In this document: piece by piece, positions 8,319 to 15,900 of the stretch
How the letters are laid out: the number at the start of each line of letters is the position of its first letter
How positions within the stretch are numbered: the first letter of the stretch is position 1
Assembly (NCBI GenBank): GCA_028874195.1
Contig: JAPPLM010000034.1
Span: 1 to 51,992 of the forward strand
DNA: 51,992 bases
Source: Chloroflexota bacterium
GTDB taxonomy: Bacteria; Chloroflexota; UBA11872; VXOZ01
Direction of reading: 5' to 3'
The notes under the pieces: generated by a model
Seen by the model: the letters and a program-made list of their open reading frames with translations, nothing else
What the model was told of the DNA's origin: nothing
Databases searched by the model: none
Made by a program: the position numbers and the translations under genes

Positions 8319-8853
8319 ACTACAAAGAAACGCCATAGTGCTGTCGCTTGCAGGTGAATTGAGAGCTGCCGAAAGCTGGTGTGGCGAGACCCACTTGCAG
8401 AAAGCCGTGTATCTTCTTCAAGAGCTTACGGAGGTGCCGCTTGGATTCGACTTTATCCTTTACAAGCACGGGCCTTTTTCCTTTGACTTGCGCGATGCTC
8501 TGATAGCGATGCGGGCAGATTATCAACTCAGGCATCTTATACACCCCATTCCCTACGGCCCCAGTCTTGTTGCCACCGATACGGGCAAGAAGCTTCAAGA
8601 GCGTTTTTCATCTGTGATCGGAAAGTATCGGAAGCAAGTCACGTTTGTTGCAAAGCAACTTGGTTCAAAGTCCGTGACGGAATTAGAGCGAATCGGAACG
8701 GCCCTATACGTTCAGAGAGAAAACGAGCCTATGACTGTAGACCAAAACGCTCGGCGAGTTAATGAGCTTAAGCCGCACGTTTCACTGGATCTTGCAAAAG
8801 CTGCCGCGGAGCAAGTAGATGAGATGGTGGCGGCGCACGGCTCTTCGGACTGA
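8302..8853 (+). CDS. YwgA-like protein (COG3432), partner of the HD protein
   Basis: This 183-residue protein resembles YwgA. The key region reads HLQKAVYLLQEL, then a loop and YKHGPFSFDLRDAL, close to the K.vYL and YkyGPyS patterns of that family and also reminiscent of the Panacea/SocA-type antitoxin fold. The GTG at 8302 is preferred, with GGAGG at 8291-8295. An upstream in-frame ATG at 8284 lies before this site. The start lies inside the HD gene (17-bp overlap), so coupling is likely. The function is unknown; a regulatory or immunity role toward the HD enzyme is only inference. Confidence 0.75.
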   Translation: MSQLNRLQRNAIVLSLAGELRAAESWCGETHLQKAVYLLQELTEVPLGFDFILYKHGPFSFDLRDALIAMRADYQLRHLIHPIPYGPSLVATDTGKKLQERFSSVIGKYRKQVTFVAKQLGSKSVTELERIGTALYVQRENEPMTVDQNARRVNELKPHVSLDLAKAAAEQVDEMVAAHGSSD

Positions 8854-9187
8854 CAGGATAACGGCTTTTCGAGGTTTCGGGGTCGCACCTACCTCAATAC
8901 TGCGGCCCGGTCATGCATGGAGCGCATGATGACTGCGGCTTCCACAACACGGCGACAAATGTCTGGCAATCAATCGCTAATCTTGGTAGGTTAACGTTGT
9001 GCCAAGAGCCGCTATCACTGCTGGACTAATTCGGAACTGAGGTCTAGCGCTCCCTTCAACCACGACCGAAGAGAGAGTCATCACCACGACACCCACGCAG
9101 AAGCCATCGTCGCATCGACCGGGCATCGAGCGGCGCGATACCGTTGTAGAGGCCGCGCGCAAGACCCTCCGCTTTCACTTCTGCCGC
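8854..9187. other. Spacer whose second half probably encodes the CHAD N-terminus
   Basis: No separate gene is seen. From 9041 to 9187 the frame of the CHAD gene stays open and encodes sequence typical of the first CHAD helix (around 9146-9187: VEAARKTLRFHFCRMLRHE when continued into the gene). There is no ATG, GTG or TTG in that frame before 9188. Confidence 0.6.
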
Positions 9188-10087
9188 ATGCTGCGGCATG
9201 AAGCAGGCTCCATCGACGGCACGGACATCGAAGAGCTACATGATATGCGCGTCGCCGTGCGCCGGCTGCGGGCGGCGGTGCGGTTATTTCGCCCGTACCT
9301 CCCCAAGCAGCATGCCGCCTACTTGCGCAAGGACCTCCGGCACTTGGGACGCGCTCTCGGGCCTGCGCGGGACTACGATGTTATGCTCGTGAACCTAGCG
9401 AACTACCGCGCGGCATTACCGGCGCAGTCGCAAGAGTCGCTTGAACCCCTCGCGCGGCGCTGGCACAAGAAGAGAGGGCGCGCCCGCGGAGAAATGCTCG
9501 CATACTTGGAGAGCAAGCGCTACCGTGTTCTAAAGCAAAGGATGCAGGCGTTCCTGGATTCTGCAGGTGCGGCGGCTGCCGGCGTCGGAGGGAATGGCGC
9601 AGCGACCGCTAGCCCACCTGCCCTGCACGAGCCGCTCGTTTGCGCGGAAGTGCCGGGCCTTCTCACGAGTCGCTATGAGAAGGTGCTTGCCTATGGACCG
9701 TCGTTGCGTGGGACATCCATTGAGCGGCTACATGCGCTGCGCATCGACTGCAAGCGCCTGCGCTATGCGCTGGAGTTCCTGCGGGAAGCGCTCTGCGCGC
9801 AAGCGGAAGACGCAATTGACGACTTGAAGCAGGCCCAGGACCACCTCGGCGAGATGAACGATGCGTACGTCGCGAGTAAAGTCTTGCGCAATCTCTCGGA
9901 AAAGTGGCAACGCGCCGCAGACGAATCGCGTTTCCCTCCCGCAACGAGGACTGCGCTCGGCGCGTACTTGGCCTATTGCGAGGATCGCGCGCGGACGAAA
10001 GCCCAGTCGTTTCCGGTCATTTGGGAACACCTGACCGGGAATGAGTTTCGTCAGCGCTTGCAGGTGATCATGACAACGCCACCGTAA
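9188..10087 (+). CDS. CHAD domain protein (polyphosphate-associated)
   Basis: This 299-residue protein, counted from the first ATG, is almost entirely a CHAD (conserved histidine alpha-helical) domain. The two helical repeats show the conserved His/Arg clusters LHDMRVAVRRLRAAVRLF (near residue 20) and LHALRIDCKRLRYALEFL (near residue 183). These basic surfaces bind polyphosphate in studied CHAD proteins, often at polyphosphate granules. The downstream Ppx/GppA gene supports such a role. The true N-terminus is probably upstream: the reading frame is open back to 9041 and continues the first CHAD helix, but has no standard start codon. An ATC at 9080 behind GAGAGAG is one candidate. Coordinates here are the conservative version. 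Confidence 0.87.
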   Translation: MLRHEAGSIDGTDIEELHDMRVAVRRLRAAVRLFRPYLPKQHAAYLRKDLRHLGRALGPARDYDVMLVNLANYRAALPAQSQESLEPLARRWHKKRGRARGEMLAYLESKRYRVLKQRMQAFLDSAGAAAAGVGGNGAATASPPALHEPLVCAEVPGLLTSRYEKVLAYGPSLRGTSIERLHALRIDCKRLRYALEFLREALCAQAEDAIDDLKQAQDHLGEMNDAYVASKVLRNLSEKWQRAADESRFPPATRTALGAYLAYCEDRARTKAQSFPVIWEHLTGNEFRQRLQVIMTTPP

Positions 10088-10206
10088 TCCAGTCGCCTCA
10101 GTTCGTGCTTAAGCGTTCGGCTCTGGCCGGGGTTTCCGGCGAGAGCCGAAGTCTCCGCCACACGCCCAAGCCGCCAGCGGATGAATTTGATCGACGAGGA
10201 GTGTAC

Positions 10207-11859
10207 ATGACGGGGGAACGCGTCGCCGTAATTGACATTGGCTCCAATTCCGCGCGCCTGGCGCTCCTGGAAGTCTTCCCAGACCGCGCCTTCAAGCTCG
10301 TCGACGAACTGCGGGAAACGCTGCGGCTGGGCGAGCAGCTCGACGCGGACGGCAACCTCACCGGAGAAGCGATTGAGCGCACGTTGGAGATTTCGCGCGT
10401 GCTGGCGCGCTTTTGCACGGCACATCGCGTTACCCACGTAATTGGCGTCGCCACCAGCGCCTTGCGGCGCGCTCACAACGGCCCGGCAATCGTAGACCGC
10501 ATCAAAGCCGAGACCGGCCTGCGGGTCAGTATCATCTCCGGCGATGAGGAAGCCTACTACGATTACGTAGCGGCGGTGAATAGTTCCGCCGTGGAAGACT
10601 GTGTCGCCGTGGACATTGGCGGCGGCAGCGTGCAGATCGTGCGCGCGCAGCAGCGTGCCGCCACGCACAAGACGAGCCTCCCACTCGGCTCCATCACACT
10701 TACGACGGCATTCTTGAATCGCGATAAGCCGGCAAACAAACAACTCCGTGCCTTGGAGAAGCACATCGACAAAAGCCTCCGGTCGCTTGACTGGCTCAAC
10801 GGAAGCGGCGCGAGTGCCGCTCGCTCCCGCAACGGCAACCCTAAGAATCGCGATGCCCCGCAGGCCACGACGAGCTTCGCTCATTACCGCGCGCCGACGC
10901 TCATCGGCATCGGCGGCACCGTGCGCAATCTTGCCAAGATCTTCCGCCGGCAGACGGGGTATCCCCTGGACCTGCTCCACGGCATGATCCTGCCTATCGA
11001 CGCCGTGGAAGACATCTACGCCATGCTGCGCAAGCTGAGCTTGGAGCAGCGGCGCAAAGTTCCGGGGCTCTCCACCAAGCGGGCAGACATCATCGTGGCG
11101 GGAACGGCGGTGCTGTGCAGTCTGGCGCGGACGATTGGCGCCAAGTCTCTTGCCATCAGCGGCAGAGGGTTGCGCGAAGGCTTGTTCTTCAACCATGTCT
11201 TGGGTGGAGAACTCGTGGAACCGCGCGTTCCCGATCCGGCGCTCTTTTCCACCACCAATCTCATGCGCTTCTATAACGTTGACGAGCCCCACGCAAACCA
11301 CGTCGCGGACTTAGCGCTGTCGCTCTTCGATCAACTCACGTCGGTCCACGGACTGGATGCGGAGGCGCGCAGGCTGCTGCAGATAGCAGCGCTCCTCCAC
11401 GACGTAGGGGTCGCTGTCAACTACTACAACCACGACGAGCATGGCTTCTACCTGCTCACGCGCACGGGCATCGATGGCTTGACCCACCGCGAGTTGCTGA
11501 TCGTCGCCTGCCTCGTTGCCATGCACAACGGCAACGTCGGCCCTCTGAAACGCTGGCCAGAGTACCGCACGCTCTTGCGGAAAGGGGACATGGACGCCGT
11601 GACGAAACTGGGCGCAATCCTGCAACTGAGCGAGGCGCTCGACCGCAGCGAATCGGGCCTGGTAGAAAGCGCCAGTTGCACTATTTCACGCAATCGCCGC
11701 ACCGTTGCGTTGCATCTCACTGCCGATCCCGACGCGGTGTGCGAACTCCGGGAGACCCACGCAATGCTTACTGACATTGCAGGCGCTCTTGGTGTACACT
11801 TTAAACTCGACTATACACGCGGCGAATTGCAGCGTGTTGAGACCAAGGCACTATCGTAG
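10207..11859 (+). CDS. ppx: Exopolyphosphatase/pppGpp phosphohydrolase with HD domain
   Basis: This 550-residue Ppx/GppA-family protein hydrolyses terminal phosphate from polyphosphate, or pppGpp to ppGpp. The N-terminal ASKHA domains carry VIDIGSNSARLALLE, TSALRRAHN and VDIGGGSVQIV (phosphate-binding loops). A C-terminal HD-like helical domain has IAALLHDVGVAVNYYNHDEHG. I chose the ATG at 10207, preceded by GACGAGGAG at 10193-10201; an in-frame upstream ATG at 10105 lacks such a site and would add non-conserved residues. There are 119 bp after the CHAD gene, and the two kinase-like genes follow on the same strand, so co-expression is likely. A Ser/Asn-rich insertion at about residues 198-222 is unusual. 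Confidence 0.93.
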   Translation: MTGERVAVIDIGSNSARLALLEVFPDRAFKLVDELRETLRLGEQLDADGNLTGEAIERTLEISRVLARFCTAHRVTHVIGVATSALRRAHNGPAIVDRIKAETGLRVSIISGDEEAYYDYVAAVNSSAVEDCVAVDIGGGSVQIVRAQQRAATHKTSLPLGSITLTTAFLNRDKPANKQLRALEKHIDKSLRSLDWLNGSGASAARSRNGNPKNRDAPQATTSFAHYRAPTLIGIGGTVRNLAKIFRRQTGYPLDLLHGMILPIDAVEDIYAMLRKLSLEQRRKVPGLSTKRADIIVAGTAVLCSLARTIGAKSLAISGRGLREGLFFNHVLGGELVEPRVPDPALFSTTNLMRFYNVDEPHANHVADLALSLFDQLTSVHGLDAEARRLLQIAALLHDVGVAVNYYNHDEHGFYLLTRTGIDGLTHRELLIVACLVAMHNGNVGPLKRWPEYRTLLRKGDMDAVTKLGAILQLSEALDRSESGLVESASCTISRNRRTVALHLTADPDAVCELRETHAMLTDIAGALGVHFKLDYTRGELQRVETKALS

Positions 11860-11953
11860 AAATCGAAGTTCTTGCTGGCCGTGCGCCGGCAGTAGAGAAT
11901 CCCATTTGTCTACGTACACCGAGCAAGCAATCCAGTGAAGGGAGATACGCCAA

Positions 11954-12652
11954 GTGGCACAGAAGAAAATTCGCGGCCTAGGCCTCAATAAGCAGTATCC
12001 CGGTCGCTTGATTGTCGTGGAAGGCTGCGACGGATCCGGCAAGAGCACGCAACTCCACCTGCTGCGCGTCTGGCTGCAGTCACAGGGCTACCCGGTGGTC
12101 TTTACCGAGTGGAATTCGTCCGCCATCGTTAAGCAGGCGACGCGCCGCGCCAAGCGCAAGGAGTTGCTCACGCCCACGACGTTCAGCCTCATTCACGCGT
12201 GCGACTTTGCCGACCGCTACGAGAAAGTCATTCTGCCGCCGCTGCACGCCGGCTGCATCGTGCTGGCCGACCGCTACGTGTATACCGCCTACGCGCGGGA
12301 CGTGGCGCGCGGTTGCGACCTGCAGTGGGTGCGCAATACCTACCGCTTTGCCGTGCAGCCGACCATTGCCTTCTATTTCCATGCGCCGCTGGAAGTGTCG
12401 ATCTCCCGCATTCTTTTCGGTCGACCGTCGCTGAAGTATTACGAAGCGGGCATGGATACCGGCCTTTCGCTGGACCCGGTGGAGAGCTTCAAACTGTTCC
12501 AGGGCAGAATCAAAGACCAGTACGACCGGATGGCGCGCCAGGAGCAGTTCGAGGTCATTGACGCGACGCGCTCCATCCATGAGACCTGGGGTGAAGTGCA
12601 AAAAGTGGTGCAAGATAAACTTTCGGACTACGAGCCGCCCAAGCAGAACTAA
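11954..12652 (+). CDS. Thymidylate kinase-like P-loop kinase, paralogue 1
   Basis: This 232-residue protein is clearly related to dTMP kinase, with Walker A VEGCDGSGKSTQ (Lys30), the DRY motif LADRYVYTAYARD (Asp106-Tyr108), and a C-terminal core near DATRSIHETW. It differs from housekeeping Tmk in the lid region (PSLKYYEAGMD) and has a 17-residue N-terminal extension. The placement after CHAD and Ppx, together with an adjacent paralogue, suggests a role in nucleotide-polyphosphate chemistry rather than, or as well as, dTMP phosphorylation. Polyphosphate kinase 2 belongs to the same P-loop kinase fold, so that link is plausible but not shown. Start is GTG 11954 with GGGAG about 10 nt upstream. 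Confidence 0.85.
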   Translation: MAQKKIRGLGLNKQYPGRLIVVEGCDGSGKSTQLHLLRVWLQSQGYPVVFTEWNSSAIVKQATRRAKRKELLTPTTFSLIHACDFADRYEKVILPPLHAGCIVLADRYVYTAYARDVARGCDLQWVRNTYRFAVQPTIAFYFHAPLEVSISRILFGRPSLKYYEAGMDTGLSLDPVESFKLFQGRIKDQYDRMARQEQFEVIDATRSIHETWGEVQKVVQDKLSDYEPPKQN

Positions 12653-12791
12653 CGCGTTGGGAGGAGCCGTCGCTCCTCAGTGCCTCCAGGTGGGTGGTGG
12701 GTTTGCGTGTTGTCGCCGTTGAAACCGGCACCGCGCGGAACAACCTCTAGAGGCCGGACAAACGACAAGCCATAAACAAGGGGATGACCAA
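12653..12791. other. Short spacer with a small hairpin
   Basis: Positions 12662-12679 contain a perfect 7-bp hairpin (GAGGAGC-CGTC-GCTCCTC) without a U-tract. The remaining sequence has no gene. The frame of the next gene opens within the last part of this spacer. Confidence 0.35.
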
Positions 12792-12878
12792 ATTTCAACC
12801 ACACTTCCAAGCCGCGCACGCTTCTATGGCTGCGGCTTACCCTCTTTTGAAGATCTCGAACTCGGCGGCCCTCTCATT

Positions 12879-13580
12879 GTGATCGAGGGCTCAGACTGTT
12901 CCGGGCGCTCCACGCAAGCGGAGATGCTCAAAGAGTCGCTAGAATCGGCAGGTCATGCCGTGCTTGAGATGGGCATTCGGCGGTCCGATCTGCTAGGCAA
13001 AGCCATTTCCTCGGCAAAGCAGGGCAATCTGCTGGGCAAGACCACGCTGAGCCTACTCTATGCGACCGATCTGGCCGATCAGTTGGAAAACCGCATCGTG
13101 CCCGCCATGCAGGCCGGCTTCGTGGTGCTCGCCGACCGCTACATCTACACGCTGATGGCGCGGGACCTGGCGCGCGGCGCCGACCTGAAGTGGCTGAAGC
13201 GTCTCTTCGGCATCGCGCTGGAGCCGGACTTGATTATCTATCTCGATGCGGAGCCGGAAGTACTCTTCTACCGCACGCTGGACAAGTACGGCGAGCTCAA
13301 TTACTGGGAATCCGGGATGGACTTGCAAATGGGCAGCAGCATGTTCGAGAGCTTTCTCAAGTACCAGGCGTCGCTGCGCAAGCACTTTCACCGGCTCGCC
13401 AAGGAATACGGCTTTAGGATGGTAGACGCCACGCCCGGCCCGAAGAAGATTCACCGGGAGATCAGTGGGATTGTCTCCGAGTACTTGGAGAATCTGGTGC
13501 AGCAGTCACCGCGTCCCGAGCAGCCTGAAGCGCAACTCGGAAGCGCCGCTAACCGGCGAGTTCGCCTAGAAGAAGGCTAA
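12879..13580 (+). CDS. Thymidylate kinase-like paralogue 2 with Lys-to-Arg Walker A
   Basis: The paralogue of the preceding kinase shares ADRYIYTLMARDLARGADLKW with VLADRYVYTAYARDVARGCDLQW of paralogue 1 and NYWESGMDL with KYYEAGMD. Its Walker A reads EGSDCSGRSTQ: the invariant catalytic Lys of GxxxxGK[ST] is Arg. It may therefore be inactive, altered or a partner subunit. The first standard start, GTG 12879, leaves out the first beta strand that precedes the P-loop (GGPLIVIEG), so translation must start upstream. The frame is open through 12792, where ATT stands 8 nt after AAGGGG; no ATG, GTG or TTG is in frame in between. The acidic, Pro/Gln-rich tail (about 25 residues) overlaps the convergent ArsC-like gene by 32 bp. 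Confidence 0.8.
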   Translation: MIEGSDCSGRSTQAEMLKESLESAGHAVLEMGIRRSDLLGKAISSAKQGNLLGKTTLSLLYATDLADQLENRIVPAMQAGFVVLADRYIYTLMARDLARGADLKWLKRLFGIALEPDLIIYLDAEPEVLFYRTLDKYGELNYWESGMDLQMGSSMFESFLKYQASLRKHFHRLAKEYGFRMVDATPGPKKIHREISGIVSEYLENLVQQSPRPEQPEAQLGSAANRRVRLEEG

Positions 13581-13944
13581 CCCGCGCTTCGATTTGGTCG
13601 CGGATGTCCCGCACCAGGGCCAGCGGCTGACCGCTGGGGTCAGGCAGGCCCCAGTCCTCCACCTCTGCGATCACCACCGGACTCGACTCGTCGATGCTGC
13701 AGCCCATGGTGATGACCCTGTCGGCCCAGTCCACGAGTTCTTGTGTCAGCAGCTTGGGCGCATGCGCAGCGAGACTGATGCCCCGCTCGTCCATAACCTG
13801 CGCGGCAATAGGATTCACCCGTTCACCCGGCACCGTGCCCGCCGATTGCGCCTCGGCCCTGCCGTCGGCAAGGTGGCGTAAAAACGCCTCGGCCATCTGG
13901 CTGCGGCCGGCATTGTGCACGCAGACGAAGAGTATACGGTTCAT
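13549..13944 (-). CDS. arsC: Arsenate reductase/low-molecular-weight protein tyrosine phosphatase family
   Basis: This 131-residue protein of the LMW-PTP fold carries the catalytic loop VCVHNAGRSQMAEA (C-x5-R-S, Cys8 to Arg14), the GTVPGERVNPIA stretch, the Cys-containing MGCSIDESSPV and the aspartate loop DWGLPDPSGQ. This set matches thioredoxin-coupled arsenate reductases (ArsC, Staphylococcus type). The second and third redox cysteines are only partly represented (Cys in MGC), so the reaction could also be protein tyrosine dephosphorylation. No arsR or arsB gene is adjacent. The 3' end overlaps the convergent kinase-like gene by 32 bp. The start ATG lies at 13944. Confidence 0.85.
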   Translation of the reverse strand: MNRILFVCVHNAGRSQMAEAFLRHLADGRAEAQSAGTVPGERVNPIAAQVMDERGISLAAHAPKLLTQELVDWADRVITMGCSIDESSPVVIAEVEDWGLPDPSGQPLALVRDIRDQIEARVSLLLGELAG

Positions 13945-14542
13945 CGCGGTGAGTCCTCTTGTTGTGTGGGTGTTGCGAGGTTCGTTGACAGGATCTCCCG
14001 CCCACTAGGCAGCGTTGACCGTTGATTTCATTCCTGAAAGTATTGGCCGAATCCTTGACAGGTCTTTCTTCCACTCCGATCAGGGGAGATCGAGAGTACC
14101 CCTCTCTCCGTAATTCCCGCGAAAGCGGTAATCCATCTTCTCCGCGTGCCCTGGACTCCGGCTTTCGCCGGAGTGACGGCCCAAGAGCCGGGTACATGCC
14201 CAATACAAGGCTAGTGCAGTCACCTTGCGCACTAGCGCGACTTCTCTTCTTACTCTTGGTCCATTCTGTCAACGAATTACGTGACATCTACAATTCCGAG
14301 CGCAGCGTCGAACAATGTTCGCGAAATCAAAGGTCCACGTTCCTCGGAGTTGAATTAACTAAAGACTCTAGATTCCGCGCTCTTAGCGACACTCCGCTGC
14401 GCTCCGTTCGGAATGACACGTGTAACGGTCGCAGACGACGCTAGATCCACCGCTTTTTTTCCAAGACTGCCAACGAATTAGTCAACACTTTCAGGGGAAT
14501 GCCAACTACTGCAAAGGCCGCCTAAAGGATGCTACGCGCCTT
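13945..14542. repeat. Repeat-rich intergenic region
   Basis: There is no supported gene. Repeats include a degenerate family-A hairpin (14111-14140), a family-B hairpin (14151-14179, CTCCGGC-TTTC-GCCGGAG), an element-end copy (14268-14287, GTCAACGAATTACGTGACAT), an inverted approximately 50-bp match to 4670-4722 (about 14371-14420), and another partial element end (about 14469-14500). The cluster resembles degraded MITE copies. Confidence 0.6.
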
Positions 14543-15214
14543 TCAACTGACCTGCTTTGAGAGGTTCAGGTCCAGCATCTTGCCGGTGACCAGGTAGATC
14601 ACGCGCTCGGCGATATTCGTCGCGCGGTCCGCGGTGCGCTCCAGGTCGTGGGTTACCCAGAGCAAGTACGTGGCACGTTGGATGCTCCGCGGGTCCTTGA
14701 TCATGAACAAGAGCAGTTCGTTATAAATTTGCTCATGGAGCGCGTCTACCTCATCGTCGGCGTCGCAGACCCGCCGCGCAAGGTCCACGTCACGGGTCAC
14801 CAGCGCGTCGATGCTCTGGTGGAGCATGTTGATGGACATCTCCGCCATTCGCGGGATGTCGATGAGGGGTTTGAGCGGCGGCTCGTCGCCCATCATCAGG
14901 CTGATCTTGCCGATGCCTTCCGCGTAATCGCCCATGCGCTCTAATTCGACCGCAATGTGGAGCAGGGCAATGACCCAGCGCAAGTCGCGGGCCGCGGGCT
15001 GTTGGGTGGCGAGCAGGTCGACACAGCGCTCCTCGATGACAAAGCGCTTCTCGTCAATGACGTCGTCAAACGCCACGACAGCCTGGGATGCCTCTAAGTC
15101 ACGCTCGCGCAAGGCGTCGATAGCATGGGTGATGGCCTTTTCCACCATACTTGCCAGCGCCAGGATGTCATCCTGGATCTCGTCCAGTTGATTCTCGATA
15201 TTCGTGCGTACCAT
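14543..15214 (-). CDS. phoU: Phosphate-transport system regulator PhoU
   Basis: This 223-residue PhoU has two three-helix bundle repeats with the family metal-binding motif ELERMGDYAEGI (near residue 75) and the second DLERTADRATNIAE (near residue 185). PhoU binds the Pst transporter and PhoR to keep the Pho regulon off in high phosphate and often affects polyphosphate and persistence. The start is the ATG at 15214, with GGGAGC just upstream. An open frame extends much further but is not conserved. No pst genes are seen in this window. It is transcribed in the same direction as PhoR/PhoB upstream, so it may be part of that unit. Confidence 0.94.
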   Translation of the reverse strand: MVRTNIENQLDEIQDDILALASMVEKAITHAIDALRERDLEASQAVVAFDDVIDEKRFVIEERCVDLLATQQPAARDLRWVIALLHIAVELERMGDYAEGIGKISLMMGDEPPLKPLIDIPRMAEMSINMLHQSIDALVTRDVDLARRVCDADDEVDALHEQIYNELLLFMIKDPRSIQRATYLLWVTHDLERTADRATNIAERVIYLVTGKMLDLNLSKQVS

Positions 15215-15387
15215 GGCGGTGCTCCCTTCCACGGTTGCTCGCAAGCCCCTTAGAATCCGCGCCTCGCTCTTGTCTGGTGTCAGTCGACCGGTGAATCTCT
15301 CATGCACAGAGCCTCTCAAGCACATAATACAACCTTGACACGCCTTTGCCCACCCCTGTAGTGCCGCGAGCCGTGCGCTGTCGGCGT

Positions 15388-15672
15388 TTACACGTTGCTC
15401 GAGATGTACTCGATCGGCTCGACGTGGTCGAAGGTCTCCTGGCCCGCTACCGCATTGCAGAGCGGACAGCGCCAGTAGAGCGTCTCCCGCAGAATTACTG
15501 CGGGATGCTCGATGAAGTGGTCCATGACGCGGTCCTGGGTGAGATTCACTTCCGTTTCGCAATGCGGACACAGCCACGTCTGCCGTTCGTCCGGCAGAAT
15601 TGTGCGCAGGATTTCATCGTCAAACTGGACAAGCTCCGTGAGCGCTCCCTTTGCCATGGGGCGTATTTCCAT
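15388..15672 (-). CDS. Small protein with a CPHC/CPLC zinc-ribbon
   Basis: I do not recognise this roughly 94-residue protein. Two C-x2-C pairs (CPHCETEVN near residue 35 and CPLCNAVAGQ near residue 68), with a HFIEHP between, strongly suggest one bound zinc and a small ribbon or knuckle. It is acidic and has no membrane segment. An in-frame ATG at 15672, with GAGAGA just upstream, is my chosen start; ATG 15657 and GTG 15696 are alternatives. It lies between phoU and phoR on the same strand, which suggests a link with phosphate control. Function unknown. Confidence 0.6.
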   Translation of the reverse strand: MEIRPMAKGALTELVQFDDEILRTILPDERQTWLCPHCETEVNLTQDRVMDHFIEHPAVILRETLYWRCPLCNAVAGQETFDHVEPIEYISSNV

Positions 15673-15798
15673 TCTCTCTACTGCTCCGTGCGCCACACGC
15701 GCACATGTCGCTTCGTTTCATTGCTTCACTTTCGAGCATAGAGCCGCGGCATGTACAGAGCGTTAGCGCAGAGTGAACAGCATGTGAACGTGGGGAGA

Positions 15799-15882
15799 GT
15801 AGGGGCGATTCGCGAACCGCCCCTACACCCCCATAGGTCTTCTGGGCAATAAGTAAGGGCACGACATGTCTTGCCCCTACTT
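15799..15882. repeat. Two intergenic hairpins of family D
   Basis: GTAGGGGC-GATTCGCGAACC-GCCCCTAC (15799-15826) and GTAAGGGC-ACGACATGTCTT-GCCCCTAC (about 15854-15880). They lie just after the phoR stop at 15901 (minus strand) and could act as transcript 3' ends, though no U-tract follows. Confidence 0.7.
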
Positions 15883-15900
15883 ATGTAACGTGCGGCCCGC

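Noticed and set aside
10051-11301. Long open frame antisense to ppx
   Set aside because: It lies opposite a gene with clear Ppx/GppA motifs, has no recognisable domain and is a composition effect in G+C-rich DNA.
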